DNA of 9,342 nucleotides from Actinomycetota bacterium. GTDB lineage: Bacteria; Actinomycetota; Actinomycetes; Streptosporangiales; Streptosporangiaceae. Within the stretch, counting starts at the first letter, position 1. Every line of letters starts with the position of its first letter. The stretch spans positions 681 through 10,022 of the forward strand of contig PLIQ01000012.1 of assembly GCA_003140115.1 (NCBI GenBank), read 5' to 3'. The notes under the pieces are model-generated. The model was not told the origin of the DNA and made no database searches. It saw only the letters and a list, made by a program, of their open reading frames with translations. Made by a program: the position numbers and the translations under genes. Positions 7,142 through 9,342 of this stretch are shown here, one piece after another.

Positions 7142-7360
7142 GCGGTCGACCGCGTCCAGCTGATCCAGCAGTTGTACTCTGCTGGGCTACCGAGCAAATC
7201 AATCCTGGATTTGCTGCCATGCGTCGTGAACGGCCGGGCCACGCCAGAACTGCTTGACCGGCTTTCAGCCGAACGGGACCGTATGGACAGGCTGATCGGC
7301 GATCTGACGAGCATCCGGAACAGGCTCGACACCGTCATCACCAACTGGCGAACAGGATAA
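7142..7360 (+). pseudogene. C-terminal half of a MerR-family regulator (DNA-binding domain lost)
   Basis: The plus strand reads AVDRVQLIQQLYSAGLPSKSI, then LDLLPC, PELLDRLSAERDRMDRLIGDLTSIRNRLDTVI and TAA at 7358-7360. This is the end of a MerR winged-helix domain (helices after the wing) and the long antiparallel coiled-coil dimerisation helix. The N-terminal helix-turn-helix and wing are absent: the frame has a TAG at 7082-7084, and the intervening bases match the hydrolase on the other strand instead. Only a TTG at 7172 could start a 62-residue peptide, and no convincing ribosome site was seen. Codon use is less GC-rich than the neighbours (TTG, TCT, CTA, AAA, TCA, GAT), hinting at a different origin or relaxed selection. 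The dimerisation helix alone could not bind DNA. Confidence 0.75.
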
Positions 7361-7366
7361 CGCTGC

Positions 7367-7380
7367 CGGCCCGAGGGCCG
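7367..7380 (+). terminator. Hairpin directly after the MerR remnant stop
   Basis: CGGCC-CGAG-GGCCG forms a 5-bp all-GC stem with a 4-base loop, six bases after the TAA of the MerR remnant. There is no T-run after it, which is common for actinobacterial terminators but makes the call weak; in sequence this GC-rich, short perfect stems also occur by chance. Confidence 0.3.
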
Positions 7381-7617
7381 TGCGGATGCTTCCGCCGCTG
7401 CGCAGGACGGAGCGCCTGACTCCGTCGCCCGCGGTTCGCGGTCGCTGACATCCGCGGCGGCGAGGAGTTCAGGCGGGTAACGGCGCAGCCCGAGCCGCGC
7501 CCGGAACAGGGGCGGAAGAAAAAGATCGCACTCTCGTCGGCCGGGACTGGGCTTGTCGCGGATCGAGGTAACCGGCACTTCATCGTATGACCGGGAGCCG
7601 CGCGCGGAACGGATGCG
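7381..7617. other. Non-coding gap between MerR remnant and tetR
   Basis: No reading frame in this stretch resembles a protein family, and the open frames that cross it on the minus strand are arginine- and serine-rich shadows. No RNA gene, insertion-sequence end or clear repeat was recognised. The tetR coding sequence ends just to its right and reads into it from the minus strand. Confidence 0.5.
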
Positions 7618-8229
7618 TCAGTCCGCGCGGACGCGGAACGCGTCGGAAGTCGCGCGCTGTGCCTCACGGACGATCGCCGCAAAGTCCCCGGGCGGCGGTG
7701 TCGCGATCAGCTGCAGCCCGATGCCGCGGACCACCGCCAGCAGGAAGACCGCGGCCGCCGCCGGGTCCGCGTCGGCGCGCACGGTCCCGTCTGCGATGCC
7801 GGCATGAATCCGGCCGGCCAGGAAGGAGCGGAACTCGGCGTCCTGCCGGGCGAACAGCGGTGCCAGTACCGGATCCCCGGCGACGGCCTCGCCCCACAGC
7901 TGCAGGAAGGCACGCGCTGACGGCGACCGGTCGGCGACGTTGCGGAGGTATGCCGCCACGATATTGGCGATCTGGCCAAGCCCGTCGCCTTCGTAGGCCG
8001 GGACCGTAAAGCGCTGCGCGTCCTCCATAACCGCCGCGAGCAGGCGTTCCCGGCTGCCGAAGTGATGATGAACGATTCCCCGGCTGTAACCTGCGGCCTC
8101 GCCCACCTCGGCCAGGGTGACCGACCGCGAACCATGCGAGGCGATGAGCGTCATCGCCGTCTCCAGAACGCGCCGCTCGGTCTGCGCCCGGCGCTGCTCT
8201 TGCGTCCGTCGCGCGGGACGGTCGGACAT
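7618..8229 (-). CDS. TetR/AcrR-family transcriptional repressor
   Basis: A 203-residue homodimeric repressor, the usual family size. The N-terminal TetR_N domain spans about 17-65, with the helix-turn-helix at about 38-57 (TLAEVGEAAGYSRGIVHHHFGSRERLLAAV covers recognition helix and wing, in the family pattern G-x-YHHF). The C-terminal helical ligand pocket (about 75-203) shows no residues that reveal the ligand. The start at 8229 is supported by GGGGAGAG at 8236-8243 with 6-base spacing. Upstream lies an inverted repeat suited to autoregulation. The nearest same-strand gene is the hydrolase 272 bases upstream; control of that gene, of itself or of the aldehyde oxidoreductase operon is inference. 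Complete and intact. Confidence 0.92.
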   Translation of the reverse strand: MSDRPARRTQEQRRAQTERRVLETAMTLIASHGSRSVTLAEVGEAAGYSRGIVHHHFGSRERLLAAVMEDAQRFTVPAYEGDGLGQIANIVAAYLRNVADRSPSARAFLQLWGEAVAGDPVLAPLFARQDAEFRSFLAGRIHAGIADGTVRADADPAAAAVFLLAVVRGIGLQLIATPPPGDFAAIVREAQRATSDAFRVRAD

Positions 8230-8257
8230 GGTTCGCTCTCCCCGCTAGGCGTAGTTG

Positions 8258-8276
8258 GCCAGAGACGTATTCTGGC
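8258..8276. promoter_or_regulatory. Candidate TetR operator (inverted repeat)
   Basis: GCCAGA (8258-8263), seven bases, TCTGGC (8271-8276): perfect 6-bp half-sites in a 19-bp site ending 29 bases upstream of the tetR start codon, a typical place for autoregulation. A third copy, GCCAGA at 8316-8321, lies 40 bp further upstream. Size and position fit known TetR operators; binding is inferred, and this repressor's site is not known. Confidence 0.45.
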
Positions 8277-8393
8277 ATTCCGGCCGGCGATGTTGTTCCC
8301 TGAGCCCAACGGCCGGCCAGAACCGCATGTTCAGATGACTTGAGCTGCACTATCCCGTTTCTTGCGCCGAAGATGACAAGCCAGCCCAGCATG

Positions 8394-8413
8394 ACGCGGC
8401 GGCAGCGCCGCGT
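8394..8413 (-). terminator. Strong GC hairpin downstream of the hydrolase gene
   Basis: ACGCGGCG-GCAG-CGCCGCGT folds into an 8-bp perfect stem with a 4-base loop. It lies 88 bases past the hydrolase stop and well before the tetR ribosome site, both on the minus strand, so it is placed to end hydrolase transcription. There is no U-run, as often in actinobacteria. The rest of the 8230-8501 gap holds no convincing gene. Confidence 0.45.
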
Positions 8414-8501
8414 TGTTGAACGCAACTCGTAGAGCAGGGCTTCCCACCGCCTGAAGCTGTGCCTCCGTCACGTTGTTGTCGGCCAAGCCGAGACTGGTTG
8501 A

Positions 8502-9248
8502 TCATGTTCCGGTCTCCCAGAACGACGTGAGGGTCGCTGCTGCGAGGGCTGGGTCCTGGACCATCCACCAATGGCCGACGCCCTCGAAGCGCGCCACCCG
8601 CGCACCGGCTCGGGTCGCAGACCGTACCCGCATCTCCTCCGAGCCGACGAGCCGGTCGGCGGTGCCGACGATCGCAAGCCCTGGGCGAGCCGCCGCCGCG
8701 GGCAGGTTCTTGCCCAGCTCGGCCATGGCCGGCTGGGCCGCCGCGCGGTAGTAGCCGAGGATGGCGCGGCCCATCTCGGGGCCTTGCGCTGGAGCTATCT
8801 GATCCGCGATCGGCCGGGGGATGCCGAGGCCGACCAGGCGACCGACGCGCTCTTCGACGGGCCCGCCCAGCAGCTCGGCGACGGCGGTCTCACCGGTTTC
8901 TGGACTCTGCCAGCCGCGCGCCAGGTCGTGCCATACGTACTCCGGATCGTAGGTGCCGAGAGAGTCGCTGACCCAGCTGCGCAGCAGGTCGGGGCGGGCC
9001 ATCGCGACGCGGAGCGTGGTGCTGCCCCCGACGTCGTGGCCGACCAGGTCGACCGGTTGACCGAGGGCCTCCAGCGCCTCGATCAACCAGTCGCGGTACG
9101 CCGAACCGGTGCAGGGGAATCCGTCCGGTATCGGGGCGCCGAAGCCGGGCGGTGACAGCCGGAGGGTGTCGCGTCGTTCCAGCTCCCCGAGCAGTGAATC
9201 CCAGATTGCCGAGGTCTCTGGGTTCCCGTTCACGAATACCGCAGTCAT
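8502..9248 (-). CDS. Alpha/beta hydrolase with Asp nucleophile (epoxide hydrolase/haloalkane dehalogenase-like)
   Basis: A 248-residue cytoplasmic alpha/beta hydrolase of unknown substrate. The oxyanion strand is FVNGNPETSAIW (5-16), similar to the HGNPTS motif of haloalkane dehalogenases but with Asn in place of His. The nucleophile elbow is VGHDVGG (69-75), placing Asp72 where serine hydrolases have Ser, as in epoxide hydrolases and dehalogenases. The likely acid is D198 (VGTAD) and the general base H226 (GVGHWWM). The start is taken at 9248 because GAGGAGA (9253-9259) precedes it and it overlaps the upstream stop as ATGA; an in-frame ATG at 9314 would add 22 polar residues inside the upstream gene. 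The matching family is common in actinobacteria but mostly uncharacterised, so the reaction is left open. Confidence 0.85.
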   Translation of the reverse strand: MTAVFVNGNPETSAIWDSLLGELERRDTLRLSPPGFGAPIPDGFPCTGSAYRDWLIEALEALGQPVDLVGHDVGGSTTLRVAMARPDLLRSWVSDSLGTYDPEYVWHDLARGWQSPETGETAVAELLGGPVEERVGRLVGLGIPRPIADQIAPAQGPEMGRAILGYYRAAAQPAMAELGKNLPAAAARPGLAIVGTADRLVGSEEMRVRSATRAGARVARFEGVGHWWMVQDPALAAATLTSFWETGT

Positions 9249-9342
9249 GCGATCTCCTCGAGATTGTCGATGAGGGTGGCTGGACCGAACAGGTCGACCC
9301 AGTTCGCTGGGCACGCTGGCCCTGGACCGGCACCGGCTAGGC
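9245..9342 (-). CDS. 3' end of an unidentified gene upstream of the hydrolase (partial)
   Basis: On the minus strand one frame is open from the window edge to TGA at 9245-9247, ending NWVDLFGPATLIDNLEEIA. The stop overlaps the hydrolase ATG (ATGA), the same coupling seen in the other operon here, and the hydrolase ribosome site falls within its last codons. It is therefore probably a real co-transcribed gene. The roughly 31 residues available did not match a family I can name; a chance open frame is the alternative. Confidence 0.5.
   Translation of the reverse strand, partial: LAGAGPGPACPANWVDLFGPATLIDNLEEIA

Noticed and set aside
7099..7578. Minus-strand 159-residue frame over the MerR remnant
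   Set aside because: Serine- and arginine-rich shadow of the MerR coding strand and non-coding DNA; the hydrolase match nearby is in a different frame.
8268..8322. TTCTGGC...GCCAGAA long-range inverted repeat as insertion-sequence ends or a hairpin
   Set aside because: The arms are short and interrupted and no transposase lies between them; reuse of the operator half-site explains them better.
8570..9155. Plus-strand 194-residue frame opposite the hydrolase
   Set aside because: Antisense shadow; the hydrolase on the minus strand has a complete catalytic set and ribosome site.
1..9342. CRISPR array, tRNA, rRNA or riboswitch
   Set aside because: No regularly spaced direct repeats, tRNA cloverleaf or conserved RNA motif was seen on either strand by eye.

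Overview
The window reads as an accessory or decaying stretch of a high-GC actinobacterial chromosome (Streptomyces-like; genus not determinable). The codons of the intact genes strongly prefer G/C at third positions, Shine-Dalgarno sites are of the GGAG/GGGGAG type, and gene joints are mostly ATGA or TAATG overlaps. No rRNA, tRNA, CRISPR array or origin was seen.

Left part (1-2077): the last codons of an unknown gene; a 21-codon remnant of an NAD(P)-binding SDR/NmrA-type gene that keeps its own ribosome site; a complete DHA1-type MFS efflux transporter whose likely GTG start overlaps that remnant's stop; and a hormone-sensitive-lipase-type esterase broken by a one-base frameshift, a changed nucleophile-elbow glycine and loss of its C-terminal half.

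Centre (2046-6326): a tightly coupled operon for a three-subunit molybdenum hydroxylase of the xanthine oxidase family. Its subunits are a [2Fe-2S] protein, an FAD protein and a molybdopterin protein. The best resemblance is to the PaoABC/YagTSR aldehyde oxidoreductase, because the FAD subunit carries the cysteine-rich insert that binds an extra [4Fe-4S] cluster there. Unlike periplasmic PaoA, no twin-arginine signal is visible, so the enzyme is probably cytoplasmic. A fourth, overlapping gene encodes a membrane protein cut off by transposase DNA.

Right-centre (6318-7360) is a gene graveyard: an antisense ISKra4-family transposase fragment with about five frameshifts; the C-terminal end of a chlorophyllase-like alpha/beta hydrolase (minus strand, amber stops); and the C-terminal half of a MerR regulator (plus strand). 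The hydrolase and MerR pieces lie as a divergent pair would if one deletion had removed both 5' ends and the shared promoter.

Right part (7618-9342), all minus strand: the 3' end of an unknown gene, an overlapping complete alpha/beta hydrolase with an Asp nucleophile (epoxide hydrolase/haloalkane dehalogenase-like), a 272-bp gap with a terminator-like hairpin and a probable operator, and a TetR-family regulator. A plausible theme is handling of xenobiotics or reactive aldehydes and epoxides (efflux, oxidation, hydrolysis, local repressor), but this is inferred from gene families only. I found no convincing new defence or mobile system. The most noteworthy signals are the Fe-S-rich FAD subunit, the collapsed MerR/hydrolase pair and the putative TetR operator.
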